Source: Ramlibacter pallidus (GTDB lineage Bacteria; Pseudomonadota; Gammaproteobacteria; Burkholderiales; Burkholderiaceae_C). From it: a stretch of DNA of 64,000 nucleotides. A program made the position numbers and the translations under genes. Under the pieces are notes generated by a model that had not been told where the DNA came from, did not search any database, and saw nothing but the letters and a program-made list of their open reading frames with translations. Shown piece after piece: positions 41,452 to 51,430 of the stretch. Location: assembly GCF_015070875.1 (NCBI RefSeq), contig NZ_JADDIV010000003.1, positions 62,001 to 126,000 on the forward strand, given 5' to 3'. The stretch's first letter is position 1; each line of letters starts with the position of its first letter.

Positions 41452-41674
41452 AGCGGTGCGCAGGAGCGACTCCGCGCTCCGCCCCTTCACGGTTCCTTCA
41501 CATCGGGCACATCCCCGCGACACCCGCCGGTGGCACCCTTGCGGTGCTGCCGGGCACTACGGAAACCCGCCTACACTCGGTCGCGCCGCGTACTGTCGGC
41601 CTGTCGAGCCACCCGCAGGCACCCTCGGCGCCTGCTGAACTTGACCGCGCCAGGCCGGAACAAGAAGGACACTG

Positions 41675-43216
41675 ATGCCCACACCGCCGCCGAACAACCC
41701 CGCCGCCCACCCCCCCGAGTCCCACCCGCAGCCTCCCGTCCCGCCGGCGCCGCCGCCGGTGCGCAAGCTCAGCCGCCGGGCTTCGGTGATCGGCACGGCG
41801 GTGGCGCTGCTGGTGGCCGCGGGGCTGGCGTGGCTGGCGTGGGACCTGACGCGGCCGGAGCAGACGGCGGCCATCGGCGCCCGTTCCGGCGGCGGCGGCC
41901 CTGGCGGCCCTGGAGGCGGAGGCGGCCCCGGGGGCGGCGGGGGTGGGCCCGGTGCTCGCGGACCGGCCGTCACGGTGGGCCTCGCCACGGCGGAAAGCGC
42001 CGACATCCCCGTCAACCTCGACGCGCTCGGCACCGTGGTGCCGCAGGCGACGGTCCGCGTGCGGCCGCAGGTTTCCGGCGTGCTCACCCAGGTGCTGTTC
42101 CGCGAGGGCCAGAACGTGAAGAAGGGGCAGCTGCTCGCCACGATCGACCCGCGCAGCTACGAGATGGCGCTGCAGCAGGCGGTGGGCAACCGCATGCGCG
42201 ACGAGGCGCAGCTCGCCGCGGCCCGCGTGACGCTGGCGCGCTTCGAGACGCTGCTGCGGCAGGACTCGATCGCGCGGCAGGAAGTCGACACGCAGCGCGC
42301 CACCGTCAACCAGCTGGAAGCGGCCGTGGTCACGTCCAAGGCGCAGGAAGGCACCGCCCGCCTCAATCTTTCGTACACCCGCATCGTCGCGCCGATCGAC
42401 GGCCGCGTCGGCCTGCGCACGGTGGACGTCGGCAACCAGGTGAGCACCGGCGACGCCAACGGCATCGTGCTGATCACCAAGCTGAGCCCCATCGACGTCG
42501 AGTTCGCGGTACCGCAGGACCATGCGTCCTGGCTGCAGCACAACGCCGGTGCCTTCATGGAAGTGCGCGCCTTCGACCGCACCCGCACCACGCTGCTGGA
42601 CACCGGCACCTTCGCGTCGCTGGACAACCAGATCGACACGCAGACCGGCACCGTGCGGGCCAAGGCACGGTTCAACAACACGCGCCAGCAGCTGTTCCCC
42701 AGCCAGTTCGTCAACGTGCAGCTGCAGGTGCGGGTGATCCAGGGCGCCGTGGTGGTGCCCGTCTCCGCAGTCCGCCAGGGGGGGCAGGGCGATTTCGTGT
42801 TCGTCGTGCAGCAGGACCGCACGGTGAAGATCCGCCCGGTGGTGCGCGGCCAGCTCGTGAACGACCGCGTGCAGATCGTCAGCGGCCTGCAGGTCGGCGA
42901 GCGCGTCGTGACGGAAGGCGCCGACCGCCTGCGCGACGGCTCGCGCGTGACGCTGCCGGGCGATGCGCCGCGGGGCGCCGGCGGGGCCCGCGGGCCGCGC
43001 GGGGCGGCGTCCGGCGCGTTGCCGGCGGCGTCGCAACCCCTCGACGGCGGCCCGGCCGCGCCAGGGCAGGGCACCCCGCGGGAAGCCACGGCGCCGTGGG
43101 GCGGCGCGTCCGCCGCGGCGGGTGGCGGCAACGGACGCAACCTCACGCCCGAAGAGCGCGAGGAACGGCGCAAGCGCCGCGAAGCTGCGCGGGCCGCCCA
43201 GCAGCCGGCGCAATGA
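41675..43216 (+). CDS. mdtA: RND efflux pump periplasmic adaptor (MdtA type)
   Basis: This 513-aa protein has a Pro-rich cytoplasmic start, one membrane anchor (ASVIGTAVALLVAAGLAWLA) and a glycine-only-like linker near residues 68-90. The adaptor body has LGTVVPQATVRVRPQVSGVL, the lipoyl-type EGQNVKKGQLLATIDP, a helical hairpin with LLRQDSIARQEVDTQRATV, and QTGTVRAKARFNN. A Gly/Ala/Pro-rich tail follows near 430-490. It bridges the inner pump and outer channel. A 223-base gap upstream holds the promoter (TACACT near 41572 is a possible -10). The stop overlaps mdtB by four bases. Confidence 0.93.
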   Translation: MPTPPPNNPAAHPPESHPQPPVPPAPPPVRKLSRRASVIGTAVALLVAAGLAWLAWDLTRPEQTAAIGARSGGGGPGGPGGGGGPGGGGGGPGARGPAVTVGLATAESADIPVNLDALGTVVPQATVRVRPQVSGVLTQVLFREGQNVKKGQLLATIDPRSYEMALQQAVGNRMRDEAQLAAARVTLARFETLLRQDSIARQEVDTQRATVNQLEAAVVTSKAQEGTARLNLSYTRIVAPIDGRVGLRTVDVGNQVSTGDANGIVLITKLSPIDVEFAVPQDHASWLQHNAGAFMEVRAFDRTRTTLLDTGTFASLDNQIDTQTGTVRAKARFNNTRQQLFPSQFVNVQLQVRVIQGAVVVPVSAVRQGGQGDFVFVVQQDRTVKIRPVVRGQLVNDRVQIVSGLQVGERVVTEGADRLRDGSRVTLPGDAPRGAGGARGPRGAASGALPAASQPLDGGPAAPGQGTPREATAPWGGASAAAGGGNGRNLTPEEREERRKRREAARAAQQPAQ

Positions 43217-46200
43217 ACCCGTCCCGCCCGTTCATCCTGCGGCCGGTCGCCACCTCGCTGCTGATGCTGGCGATCGTGCTGGCCGGCCTGGTGGGGCTGA
43301 AGTTCCTGCCGCTGTCGGCGCTGCCGCAGGTCGACTACCCGACGATCCAGGTCCAGACGCTGTACCCGGGCGCCAGCCCGGAGGTGATGGCGCAGACGGT
43401 CACCGCGCCGCTGGAGCGTCAGTTCGGCCAGATGCCGGGGCTGGAGCGCATGAGCTCCACCAGCGCCGCCGGTGTCTCCATCATCACGCTGCAGTTCGGG
43501 CTGGGCGTCGCGCTCGACGTCGGCGAGCAGCAGGTGCAGGCCGCGATCAACGCCGGCGGCTCGCTGCTGCCGGCGGACCTGCCGGCGCCGCCGGTGTATG
43601 CCAAGGTGAACCCGGCCGACGCGCCCGTGCTCACGCTGGCCCTGACCTCGCAGACGCTGCCGCTCACCGAGGTGCGCAACATCGCCGACACCCGCCTGGC
43701 GCTGAAGATCAGCCAGGTCGGCGGGGTCGGCCTGGTCACGCTGGCCGGCGGCCAGCGCCCCGCCGTGCGCATCCAGGCGGACAACCGCGCCCTTGCGTCG
43801 ATGGGACTGACGCTGGATACGGTGCGCACGACGATCGCCAGCGCCAACGCGAACGCGGCCAAGGGCAGCATCGACGGGCCGACGCGCTCGTACACGATCA
43901 ACTCCAACGACCAGCTGCTCACCGCCGCCGACTACAGCAACCTGATCGTCAGCTTCCGCAACGGCGCGCCGGTGCGGCTGCACGAGGTGGCGCGGGTGGT
44001 CGAAAGCGCCGAGAACGTGAAGCTCGGCGCCTGGGCCGGCCGCGGCGGCCAGCTGCAACCCGCCATCATCCTGAACGTGCAGCGCCAGCCGGGCGCCAAC
44101 GTGATCGCCACGGTCGATGCCATCAAGGCGCGGCTGCCGGAGCTGACGGCCGGCCTGCCGGCCGCGATCCAGGTCGACGTGCTGTCCGACCGCACCACCG
44201 GCATCCGCGCCTCGGTCCATCACGTGCAGCTCGAGCTGATCCTGGCCGTGGTGTTCGTGGTGCTGGTGATCTTCGCCTTCCTGCACAGCCCGCGGGCGAC
44301 GCTGATCGCCAGCCTGTCGGTGCCGATCTCCCTGGTCGGCGCCTGCGGCGTGATGTACCTGCTCGGGTACAGCCTCAACAACCTGTCGCTGATGGCGCTG
44401 ACCATCGCCACCGGCTTCGTCGTCGACGACGCCATCGTGGTGATCGAGAACATCATGCGGCACATCGAGGAAGGCATGAAGCCGATGGAGGCGGCGCTCA
44501 AGGGCGCCAGCGAGATCGGCTTCACCATCATCTCGCTGACCGTATCGCTGATCGCGGTGCTGATCCCGCTGCTGTTCATGGGCGACGTGGTCGGCCGCCT
44601 GTTCCGCGAGTTCGCGGTGACCCTGGCGCTGACCATCCTGATCTCGATGGTCGTGTCGCTGTCGCTGGTGCCCATGATGGCCGGGCGCTGGCTGAAGGCG
44701 CACCAGGAGCCGGAGCGCGGCTGGGGCGGGAAGATGCAGCGCGGCTTCGACCGCATCATCCACCGCTACGACCAGGCGCTCACCTGGGTGCTGGCCCGCC
44801 AGAACCTGACGCTGCTGGTGGCGCTGGGCACGCTGCTGCTGACCGTGCTGCTCTACGTCGCCATCCCCAAGGGCCTGTTCCCCGTGCAGAACACCGGCCA
44901 GCTGCAGGTGCGGGTGGAGGCGCAGCAGTCCATCTCGTACCCCGCGATGGCGGCGCTGCAGCAGGACGTCGCGCGCGCGCTGCTGCAGGCCGGCACGGTG
45001 GACAGCATCGCCAGCTTCGTCGGCGTGGACGCGGCGAACAACACCATGGTGCACACCGGCCGCCTGCTGGTGAACCTCAAGAGCGGCCGGGGCGGCCTGG
45101 AAGACGTGATGGCGGACCTGCGCCGCCGCGGCCAGCAGGTGCCGGGGGCGACGCTGTACTTCCAGCCGGTGCAGGACCTGACCATCGAGTCCGAGAGCGG
45201 GCCGACGCAGTACCGCATCTCCCTGGAAGCCGCCGACACAGCGACCGTCAACGAATGGGCGGCGAGGGTGGTGGAGCGGCTGCGGCGCGAACCGCGGCTG
45301 CGCAACGTGACGACGGACGCGAACGCCGCCGGCGCCGCCGTCTACGTGGAGATCGACCGCGACACGGCCGCCCGCCTGAACATCAGCACCTCGGCGATCG
45401 ACGACGCGCTGTACAGCGCGTTCGGCCAGCGCATCGTCTCGACCATCTTCACCGAGACCAACCAGTACCGCGTGGTGCTGGAGGCGCAGGGCGACCGGGC
45501 CACCTCGATCCAGTCGCTCAATGCGCTGCAGCTGCGCACCGGCTCGGGCGAGCCGACGCCGCTGTCGGCCGTGGCCCGGGTGGTCGAGCGCCAGGCGCCG
45601 CTGCAGATCACGCACGTGGCGCAGTACCCGGCGGCGACCATCGGCTTCGACACCGCCCAGGGCGTGGCGCTGGGTTCCGGGGTGGACGCGATCCGCTCGG
45701 CGATCGACGAGCTCAGGATGCCCGCCGGCGTCTCCGTCACCTTCCTCGGCGCGGCCGGTGCCTACGAGCGCTCGCTCTCCAACCAGCTCTGGCTGATCCT
45801 GGCCGCGGTGGTCTGCGTCTACATCGTGCTGGGGGTGCTGTACGAGAGCTACGTGCACCCGCTGACGATCCTGTCCACGCTGCCCTCGGCCGGCGTGGGT
45901 GCGCTGCTGGCGCTGATGGTGACCGGCAACGACCTCGGGGTGATCGGGATCATCGGCATCATCCTGCTGATCGGCATCGTCAAGAAGAACGCGATCATGA
46001 TGATCGACTTCGCGCTGGATGCCGAGCGCAATGAGGGCAAGGCGCCGCGCGACGCCATCCACCAGGCCGCGCTGCTGCGCTTCCGGCCCATCATCATGAC
46101 CACGCTGGCGGCGCTGTTCGCCGCGGTGCCGCTGATGCTCGGGTTCGGGGAGGGCGCGGAGCTGCGCCGGCCGCTGGGCCTGGCCATCTTCGGCGGCCTG

Positions 46201-46392
46201 ATCGTGAGCCAGCTGCTGACGCTGTTCACGACGCCGGTGATCTACCTGGGCTTCGACCGGATGGCGCGGCGGTGGGGGAAGGGCAGGGAGCGCCCCCACC
46301 CTAACCCTCCCCCGGAGGGGGAGGGGACAAGAGAACTCCCTCCCCCTCTGGGGGAGGGTAGGGGTGGGGGCGCACCCGAAGGGGCAAGATGA
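43213..46392 (+). CDS. mdtB: RND efflux pump inner-membrane subunit (MdtB type)
   Basis: This 1059-aa protein has two sets of six membrane helices and two large periplasmic loops. Landmarks are SRPFILRPVATSLLMLAIVL at the start, GFVVDDAIVVIENIMRH near 400 (proton relay aspartates), FRPIIMTTLAALFAAVPL near 960, and GEGAELRRPLGLAI near 980. The last about 36 residues are Pro/Gly/Glu-rich and come from a dispersed C/G-tract repeat inserted at the gene's end. The ATGA overlap with the next gene is nevertheless intact. With the adjoining RND protein it would form an MdtBC-type heteromer. Confidence 0.94.
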   Translation: MNPSRPFILRPVATSLLMLAIVLAGLVGLKFLPLSALPQVDYPTIQVQTLYPGASPEVMAQTVTAPLERQFGQMPGLERMSSTSAAGVSIITLQFGLGVALDVGEQQVQAAINAGGSLLPADLPAPPVYAKVNPADAPVLTLALTSQTLPLTEVRNIADTRLALKISQVGGVGLVTLAGGQRPAVRIQADNRALASMGLTLDTVRTTIASANANAAKGSIDGPTRSYTINSNDQLLTAADYSNLIVSFRNGAPVRLHEVARVVESAENVKLGAWAGRGGQLQPAIILNVQRQPGANVIATVDAIKARLPELTAGLPAAIQVDVLSDRTTGIRASVHHVQLELILAVVFVVLVIFAFLHSPRATLIASLSVPISLVGACGVMYLLGYSLNNLSLMALTIATGFVVDDAIVVIENIMRHIEEGMKPMEAALKGASEIGFTIISLTVSLIAVLIPLLFMGDVVGRLFREFAVTLALTILISMVVSLSLVPMMAGRWLKAHQEPERGWGGKMQRGFDRIIHRYDQALTWVLARQNLTLLVALGTLLLTVLLYVAIPKGLFPVQNTGQLQVRVEAQQSISYPAMAALQQDVARALLQAGTVDSIASFVGVDAANNTMVHTGRLLVNLKSGRGGLEDVMADLRRRGQQVPGATLYFQPVQDLTIESESGPTQYRISLEAADTATVNEWAARVVERLRREPRLRNVTTDANAAGAAVYVEIDRDTAARLNISTSAIDDALYSAFGQRIVSTIFTETNQYRVVLEAQGDRATSIQSLNALQLRTGSGEPTPLSAVARVVERQAPLQITHVAQYPAATIGFDTAQGVALGSGVDAIRSAIDELRMPAGVSVTFLGAAGAYERSLSNQLWLILAAVVCVYIVLGVLYESYVHPLTILSTLPSAGVGALLALMVTGNDLGVIGIIGIILLIGIVKKNAIMMIDFALDAERNEGKAPRDAIHQAALLRFRPIIMTTLAALFAAVPLMLGFGEGAELRRPLGLAIFGGLIVSQLLTLFTTPVIYLGFDRMARRWGKGRERPHPNPPPEGEGTRELPPPLGEGRGGGAPEGAR
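46290..46373. repeat. C/G-tract inverted repeat inside the 3' end of mdtB
   Basis: GCGCCCCCACCCTAACCCTC and onwards pairs with the region ending GGGTAGGGGTGGGGGCGC, with CCGGAGGGGGAGGGGACAAG between. The arms match over about 24 bases with few mismatches. It is the same family as 35057-35177. It is translated as the tail of MdtB and lies 16 bases before the mdtC start. Confidence 0.75.
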
Positions 46393-49300
46393 ACCTCAGC
46401 GCCCCCTTCGTCCGCCGCCCCGTCGGCACCGTGCTGCTGACGCTGTGGATCGCGCTGGCCGGCATCGCCGCGTTCTTCAACCTGCCGGTGGCCTCGCTGC
46501 CGCAGGTGGACTTCCCGGTGATCTCGGTCTCCGCCAGCCTGCCGGGCGCCAGCCCGCAGACCATGGCCAGCAGCGTGGCCACGCCGCTGGAGCGGCGGCT
46601 GGGGGTGATCGCCGGCGTGAACGAGATGACGTCGCGCAGCAGCACCGGCAGCGCCCGCGTCACGCTGCAGTTCGCGCTGAACCGCAACATCGATGCGGCC
46701 GCCCGCGAGGTGCAGGCCGCGATCAACGCCTCGCGCGTCGACCTTCCCGCCACCTTGCGCAGCAACCCGACCTACCGCAAGGCCAACCCCTCGGCGGCGC
46801 CCGTGATCATCCTGGCGCTGACCTCCGACACGCGCACGCCGGGGCAGATCTACGACGCCGTCTCGAACATCGTGCAGCAGAAGATCGCGCAGGTGTCCGG
46901 CGTCGGCGACGTCGAACTGGGCGGCGGGTCGCAGCCGGCGGTGCGCGTGGAACTGATCCCGTTCGCGCTCAACCGCTACGGCATCGCCAGCGAGGACATC
47001 CGCGCGGCCCTGCAGTCCGGCACCGCCAACCGGCCCAAGGGCGACGTGGACGTCAACGGCCAGCGGTTGCAGGTCTACACCACGAGCGGCATGGCCAACG
47101 GCGGGCGTTCGGCGGCCGACTACCGCAACATGGTGGTCGGCTGGCGCGACGGCGCCGCGGTGCGGCTGGCCGACGTGGCCGAAGTCAGCGATGGCGTCGA
47201 GAACATCAACACGCTGGGCCTGTTCAACGGCCAGCCGGCCGTGATCGTGCTGGTCACGCTGCAGCCCGGCGCCAACGTGATCGAGACGGTGGACGGCGTG
47301 AAGGACCTGCTGCCCTCCCTGCAGGAGGCGCTGCCGGACGACATCAAGCTGCAGGTCGCTTCCGACCGCACCAACTCCATCCGCGCGTCGCTGCACGAGG
47401 TGGAGATCACCCTCTTCATCGCCATCGCGCTGGTCGTGCTGGTCGTCAGCGTGTTCCTGCGCAGCGCCCGCGCTACCTTCATCCCGGCGGCGGCCACCGT
47501 GGTTTCGCTGCTCGGCACCTTCGGGGTGATGTACTTCCTGGGCTTCTCGCTCAACAACCTGTCGCTGATGGCGCTGACGGTGGCGACCGGCTTCGTCGTC
47601 GACGACGCCATCGTGGTGCTGGAGAACACGGCGCGGCACATCGAGAACGGCATGGACCGCTTCCAGGCGGCGCTGCAGGGCGCACGCGAGGTCGGGTTCA
47701 CGGTGCTGTCGATCAGCCTGTCCCTGGTGGCGGTGTTCATCCCGCTGCTGTTCATGGGCGGGCAGGAAGGCCGGCTGTTCCGCGAGTTCGCCGTCACGCT
47801 GTCGGCCGCCGTGATGATCTCGCTGGTCATCTCGCTGACCACGACCCCAATGATGTGCGCCTGGCTGCTGCGGGCCGACGCCCACGAGCGGCCGCCGGGC
47901 CGCATCGCGCGCGGCTTCGAGCGCGCTTTCCAGTGGACGCACACCGCCTACCGCCACAGTCTGGACTGGGCGCTGTCGGCGCAGTGGCTGGTGCTGCTGA
48001 TCCTGGGCCTGGTGATCGCGCTGAACGTCTTCCTCTTCATCCAGATCCCCAAGGGCTACTTCCCGCGCCAGGACAGCGGGCAGATGCAGGGCGGCCTGCG
48101 GGCGGACCAGAGCATCTCCTTCCAGGCCATGCAGGCCAAGCTGCGCCAGGCGGTGGAGATCATCCGCGCCGACCCGGCGGTGGACACGATCGTGGCGTTC
48201 ACCGGCGGTGCACGCGCCGGCGGCGGCTTCATGTTCGTCAACCTGAAGAAGGACCGGCAGGCCCGCGCCGAGGCCGTCATCGCCCGCCTGCGGCCGCAGC
48301 TGTCGCAGATCACGGGACTCTCGGTGTTCCTCAACCCGGTGCAGGACCTGCGCGTGGGCGGCCGCCAGAGCAATGCCAGCAACCAGTACACGCTGAAGTC
48401 GGACAACGCCGAGGACCTCAAGGCCTGGGCCCTGAAGCTGGCCGACGCGATGAAGCGCCAGCCGGCGCTGGTGGACGTGGACACGGACCAGCAGGAGAAC
48501 GGGGTCGAGACCTTCGTGGAGGTCGACAAGGAAAGCGCGCGGCGCCTGGGCATCAGTTCGCGCGACGTCGACAACGCCCTCTACAACGCCTTCGGCCAAC
48601 GCCAGGTGGCCACCATCTACGACGACCTGAACCAGTACCGCGTGGTGATGCAGGTGGCGCGGCGCTACATCCGCAGCCCCGAGGACCTGAAGGACGTGTA
48701 CGTGCCGGCGACCAACACCGGTCCCGCGGCGAGCGCCGACGCGCCGGCCGAGACGGGCACGGCCACCGCGACGAGCAGCACCGGGACCAACGGCACCACT
48801 GCCAACGGCGCGACCGGCGGCAGCGGCACGGCGGCTAGCGGCACGGGCACGTCGGGCAGCAGTTCCGGCGGCGGCACCTCCGCCAATCCCGGCCTGCGCG
48901 ACGCCTCCACCGGCGCCGCCGTCAGCGGCTCCGCGCGGCCCATGGTGCCGCTGTCGGCCATCGCCAGGTTCTACGAGCGGCCCACCGCCACCTCCATCGA
49001 GCACCAGGACGCCGAGCTGGCCACCACCATCTCGTACAACCTGGCCGAGGGCACGACGATGGCGCAGGCCGAGGCCGCGGTGCGCGCCGCCGAGGAAGAG
49101 ATCCGCATGCCGATCAACGTGCGCGGCAGCTTCCAGGGCACCGCGCGCGCGGCGCAGCAGTCGCAGGCGCAGATGCCCATGCTGATCCTCGCGGCCCTGG
49201 TGGTGATCTACATCGTGCTCGGCATCCTGTACGAAAGCCTGGTGCACCCGATCACGGTGCTCTCCACGCTGCCGTCAGCCGGCGTCGGCGCGGTGCTGGC

Positions 49301-49712
49301 ACTGCTGCTGTTCAAGCTGGACTTCTCCATCATGGCGCTGATCGGCGTGTTCCTCCTGATCGGCATCGTGAAGAAGAACGCCATCCTGATCATCGACTTC
49401 GCGCTGGACGCCGAGCGCTCACGCGGCCTCTCCCCCTACGAGGCGGTGCGCGAGGCCTGCCTGCTGCGCTTCCGCCCCATCCTGATGACCACCCTGGCCG
49501 CCGCGCTCGGCGCGCTGCCGCTGGCGATCGGCTTCGGCGAAGGCGCGGAGCTGCGCCGGCCCCTGGGCATCACCATCGTCGGCGGGCTGCTGGCCAGCCA
49601 GGTGATCACACTGATCACCACGCCCGTCGTCTACCTCCTGCTGGACCGGCTGCGCCGCCGCAGCCCCCACGAGAAACTGCTCGCCCGCCACGGCGAGCCG
49701 CAAGCCACATGA
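46389..49712 (+). CDS. mdtC: RND efflux pump inner-membrane subunit (MdtC type) with a low-complexity insert
   Basis: This 1107-aa protein has the RND architecture: SAPFVRRPVGTVLLTLWIAL at the start, GFVVDDAIVVLENTARH near 405, and FRPILMTTLAAALGALPLAI near 1035. About 70 residues near 778-848, made almost wholly of Thr, Ser, Gly, Ala and Asn, interrupt the second periplasmic loop just before the conserved VPLSAIARF. Relatives lack this. It would lie in the docking/porter region facing the periplasm. The start overlaps the mdtB stop (ATGA), and the stop overlaps the outer-membrane gene the same way. Confidence 0.93.
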   Translation: MNLSAPFVRRPVGTVLLTLWIALAGIAAFFNLPVASLPQVDFPVISVSASLPGASPQTMASSVATPLERRLGVIAGVNEMTSRSSTGSARVTLQFALNRNIDAAAREVQAAINASRVDLPATLRSNPTYRKANPSAAPVIILALTSDTRTPGQIYDAVSNIVQQKIAQVSGVGDVELGGGSQPAVRVELIPFALNRYGIASEDIRAALQSGTANRPKGDVDVNGQRLQVYTTSGMANGGRSAADYRNMVVGWRDGAAVRLADVAEVSDGVENINTLGLFNGQPAVIVLVTLQPGANVIETVDGVKDLLPSLQEALPDDIKLQVASDRTNSIRASLHEVEITLFIAIALVVLVVSVFLRSARATFIPAAATVVSLLGTFGVMYFLGFSLNNLSLMALTVATGFVVDDAIVVLENTARHIENGMDRFQAALQGAREVGFTVLSISLSLVAVFIPLLFMGGQEGRLFREFAVTLSAAVMISLVISLTTTPMMCAWLLRADAHERPPGRIARGFERAFQWTHTAYRHSLDWALSAQWLVLLILGLVIALNVFLFIQIPKGYFPRQDSGQMQGGLRADQSISFQAMQAKLRQAVEIIRADPAVDTIVAFTGGARAGGGFMFVNLKKDRQARAEAVIARLRPQLSQITGLSVFLNPVQDLRVGGRQSNASNQYTLKSDNAEDLKAWALKLADAMKRQPALVDVDTDQQENGVETFVEVDKESARRLGISSRDVDNALYNAFGQRQVATIYDDLNQYRVVMQVARRYIRSPEDLKDVYVPATNTGPAASADAPAETGTATATSSTGTNGTTANGATGGSGTAASGTGTSGSSSGGGTSANPGLRDASTGAAVSGSARPMVPLSAIARFYERPTATSIEHQDAELATTISYNLAEGTTMAQAEAAVRAAEEEIRMPINVRGSFQGTARAAQQSQAQMPMLILAALVVIYIVLGILYESLVHPITVLSTLPSAGVGAVLALLLFKLDFSIMALIGVFLLIGIVKKNAILIIDFALDAERSRGLSPYEAVREACLLRFRPILMTTLAAALGALPLAIGFGEGAELRRPLGITIVGGLLASQVITLITTPVVYLLLDRLRRRSPHEKLLARHGEPQAT

Positions 49713-51106
49713 CCCGACTGACTGCAATCGCCCTGGCGCTGGTGCTCGCCGGCTGCGCCAACCTGGCCCCCACCTACGAAGTGCCGGCGGTGGACACGCC
49801 CGTCGCCTTCAAGGAAGGCCGCGGCGCCTGGGTGCCGGCCGCACCCGCCGACACGCTGGACCGCGGCCCCTGGTGGGAGCTGTTCGACGACCCGGTGCTC
49901 AGCACGCTCGCGTCGCAGGTGGAGGTCTCGAACAACAACGTGGCCGCCGCGGTGGCCGCCTACCGGCAGGCGAGGGCGCTCACGCGCGAGCAGCGTGCGT
50001 CGCTGTTCCCGCAGGTGGGGCTGGACACACGCCGCAGCGTCTCGGGCGGGGGTGGCGGGCGGCCGACGACCCGCAGCTACCAGCTGGACATCGGCGTGAG
50101 CTGGGAGCCGGACGTGTTCGGCCGCCTCGGGCTGGCCGTGCAGAACGCGCGCGCGGGCGAGCAGATCGCCGAAGCCGACATCGCGTCCGCGCGGCTGGCG
50201 GCGCAGGGCGAGCTGGCCGTCAACTACTTCGGCCTGCGCGAAAGCGACGTGCTGCGCGCGTTGCAGGTGGAATCGACGACGGGTTACGAGCGCGCGCTGA
50301 GGATCACGAGCAACCGCTACGAAGCGGGCGTGGTCGCGCGCACCGACGTGCTGCAGGCGGAGAGCCAGCTGGCCAACGCGCGGGCGGAGCTGCTGACGCT
50401 GGAACGCCAGCGCGCCACCTTCGAACACGCGATCGCGGTGCTGGTCGGCAAGGCGCCGGCCAACTTCAGCATCGCGCCGGACCCGCGCTGGAGCGTGAAC
50501 GTGCCCGGCATCCCGGAGGAGGTGCCGTCGACGCTGCTGCAGCGGCGGCCCGACATCGCGGCGGCCGAACGCCGGGTCGCGCAGGCCAACAACACGATCG
50601 GCATCCAGCGGGCGGCGTTCTTCCCGAGCATCAGCCTCTCGGGCAGCGTCGGCCTGGGCGCGGCCAGCATCGGCGACCTGTTCAGCGGCTCCAGCCTGGT
50701 CTGGTCGCTGGGCACGGCGCTGGCGCAGACCATCTTCGACGCCGGCGCCCGCAGCGCGCGCGTCGAACAGGCGCGGGGCGCCCTGGAGGAGAGCTCCGCG
50801 TTCTACCGCCAGACCGTGCTCACGGCCTTCCAGGACGTCGAGGACCAGCTGGTCGCGCTGCGCATCCTGCAGCAGCAGCAGGCGCTGCGGCTGCAGGCCA
50901 GCCGCGCCGCCGACCTGGTGGAACAGCAGGTGCTCAATCGCTACGAGGCGGGGCAGGTGGGCTTCACCGAAGTGATCACGGCGCAGCAAAACGCGGCGAG
51001 CGCGCGGCGCGCGCTGGTGCAGGCGCAGATCGACCGGCAGCTCGCGGCGGTCACCTTGATCCAGGCGCTGGGGGGTGGCTGGCGCGGAGTGGCGCCCGCG
51101 CCCTGA
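49709..51106 (+). CDS. Outer-membrane efflux lipoprotein (NodT/OprM family)
   Basis: This 465-aa protein has a lipoprotein signal (LALVLAGC, Cys16) and the family opening NLAPTYEVP and WWELFDDPVLSTL. It has two repeats of the TolC-like helical domain (NNNVAAAVAAYRQARALTRE and later RRPDIAAAERRVAQANNTIG). It forms the outer channel for the preceding pump. It overlaps mdtC by four bases, so all four pump genes are one operon. Confidence 0.93.
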   Translation: MTRLTAIALALVLAGCANLAPTYEVPAVDTPVAFKEGRGAWVPAAPADTLDRGPWWELFDDPVLSTLASQVEVSNNNVAAAVAAYRQARALTREQRASLFPQVGLDTRRSVSGGGGGRPTTRSYQLDIGVSWEPDVFGRLGLAVQNARAGEQIAEADIASARLAAQGELAVNYFGLRESDVLRALQVESTTGYERALRITSNRYEAGVVARTDVLQAESQLANARAELLTLERQRATFEHAIAVLVGKAPANFSIAPDPRWSVNVPGIPEEVPSTLLQRRPDIAAAERRVAQANNTIGIQRAAFFPSISLSGSVGLGAASIGDLFSGSSLVWSLGTALAQTIFDAGARSARVEQARGALEESSAFYRQTVLTAFQDVEDQLVALRILQQQQALRLQASRAADLVEQQVLNRYEAGQVGFTEVITAQQNAASARRALVQAQIDRQLAAVTLIQALGGGWRGVAPAP

Positions 51107-51112
51107 GTCCGC

Positions 51113-51394
51113 TCAGCCCTTGGTGGGCTCGGTGCCCTGGCCCAGCAGGGCCAGCATGCCGCCTTCCAGGGCTTCCATGTGGCGCGACAGCTGCGGCGTC
51201 GATTCCTTGGAGATCTTCATGTAGCCCTTGAAGGTGCGCAGCAGCGTGGCACGGTCGCTGTGGTGCAGCAGCATGGTGGCCAGCGCCGCCTGCAGCACCT
51301 GCACCTGCGCGGCGAGCATCATCTGGTTCTCCACCAGGCCCTGGATGCTCTGCGTGTGCACGTCGAGCATCTCCTTGAGTTCCTTGTCTTCCAT
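51113..51394 (-). CDS. Small unknown protein, Met/Leu-rich helical
   Basis: This 93-aa soluble protein has a long amphipathic helix (VENQMMLAAQVQVLQAALATML), then a basic stretch (HSDRATLLRTFKGYMKIS) and a short tail. I do not recognise it. The start MEDKELKEM is preferred over 51430, which would overlap the endonuclease gene region. It is on the opposite strand to the pump operon, ending 6 bases after it, and downstream of nth. Confidence 0.6.
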   Translation of the reverse strand: MEDKELKEMLDVHTQSIQGLVENQMMLAAQVQVLQAALATMLLHHSDRATLLRTFKGYMKISKESTPQLSRHMEALEGGMLALLGQGTEPTKG

Positions 51395-51430
51395 GCCGGC
51401 TCCGATGGCTGTTGGCAGCCATTGTGACAC

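Noticed and set aside
42157..46299. Open frame of 1,380 codons on the minus strand
   Set aside because: It is antisense to mdtA and mdtB and rich in His, Arg, Gln and Asp with no recognisable motif; a codon-bias shadow.
46242..49247. 1,001-codon minus-strand frame opposite mdtC
   Set aside because: Antisense shadow of a strongly supported RND gene.
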